The translations under genes were made by a program, and so were the position numbers. Below, piece by piece: positions 13,787 to 13,866 of a stretch of DNA of 13,866 nt. Source of the DNA: Actinomycetes bacterium (GTDB lineage Bacteria; Actinomycetota; Actinomycetes; Propionibacteriales; Propionibacteriaceae); contig JAEZZG010000008.1 of NCBI GenBank assembly GCA_023442485.1, forward strand, positions 1 to 13,866, in the 5' to 3' direction. The number at the start of each line of letters is the position of its first letter. Position 1 is the stretch's first letter. The notes beneath the pieces are model-generated. The model saw only the letters and a list, made by a program, of their open reading frames with translations, was not told the origin of the DNA and searched no databases.

Positions 13787-13815
13787 TTGACCGGTTGTCC
13801 TGACAACTTTATAGT
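13787..13815 (+). promoter_or_regulatory. Strong rightward promoter at the window edge
   Basis: TTGACC (13787-13792), a 17-base spacer and TATAGT (13810-13815): close to the sigma-70 consensus at both boxes. Transcription would start near 13822 and run off the right edge. No complete gene follows in the window. Confidence 0.6.
13794..13807. promoter_or_regulatory. Probable GntR operator between -35 and -10
   Basis: GTTGTC-CT-GACAAC is a perfect inverted repeat with 6-base arms lying inside the spacer of the rightward promoter. Size, symmetry and position fit an operator for the adjacent dimeric GntR/UTRA regulator, which would repress by blocking RNA polymerase. The pairing with this regulator is inferred from adjacency. 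Confidence 0.55.
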
Positions 13816-13866
13816 GATGAGTAATCCTGAGTCCGGATAGATCATCCAGTATGGCAAGTCCCAAAC

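Noticed and set aside
13817..13840. Seven-codon open frame (MSNPESG) after the rightward promoter
   Set aside because: Its ATG lies before the predicted transcription start and has no ribosome site; it is probably chance.
1..13866. CRISPR array, insertion sequence or toxin-antitoxin pair
   Set aside because: No regularly spaced repeats, transposase motifs or small paired genes were seen on either strand.

Overview
The window looks like chromosomal DNA of a high-GC Gram-positive bacterium (Actinomycetota). The evidence is the fairly GC-rich codon use, a class A penicillin-binding protein followed by a GT87-like membrane glycosyltransferase (the order I recall for ponA1-Rv0051 in mycobacteria), a PIG-V-type mannosyltransferase, a tRNA-Ala without encoded CCA, and a probable leaderless regulator gene. 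A propionibacterial relative is my best guess, because diaminouronic acids are, as far as I recall, known from their wall polysaccharides; the sequence alone does not prove it.

Layout, left to right. (1) 1-6321, minus strand: a surface-polysaccharide operon. In transcription order it runs: Wzy-like polymerase (6321-5020), GT4 glycosyltransferase (4965-3580), hexapeptide N-acetyltransferase (3507-2902), DegT-type aminotransferase (2905-1814), Gfo/Idh oxidoreductase (1814-825) and a nucleotide-sugar 6-dehydrogenase cut by the left edge (808-1). The last four match the enzyme set that makes UDP-2,3-diacetamido-2,3-dideoxy-glucuronic acid from UDP-GlcNAc (WbpA/B/E/D or Wlb type). Three of them are joined by stop/start overlaps. 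(2) 6396-7817, plus strand: a Wzx-like flippase, divergent from wzy across a short region with a G7 tract and an inverted repeat. (3) 12548-7814, minus strand: class A PBP, then the GT87-like protein, then the PIG-V-like mannosyltransferase. The last gene meets wzx tail to tail at one CTAG. (4) 12549-12883 has no protein gene. It holds a well-formed promoter with an inverted repeat over its -35, tRNA-Ala(UGC) and a strong terminator. (5) 13717-12884, minus strand: a GntR/UTRA regulator with a likely leaderless start. It is divergent from a strong rightward promoter (13787-13815) that carries a perfect operator-like dyad; the target gene lies beyond the right edge.

Working model (inference): the left operon makes a diacetamido-uronic acid sugar nucleotide, a GT4 enzyme builds a lipid-linked repeat unit, Wzx flips it and Wzy polymerises it. 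The PBP operon makes peptidoglycan and probably mannosylates a lipid-linked glycan from polyprenyl-phosphate sugars outside the membrane. So the window is a cell-envelope region. I see no CRISPR array, transposase, integrase or toxin-antitoxin pair. No gene-free stretch exceeds about 340 bases.
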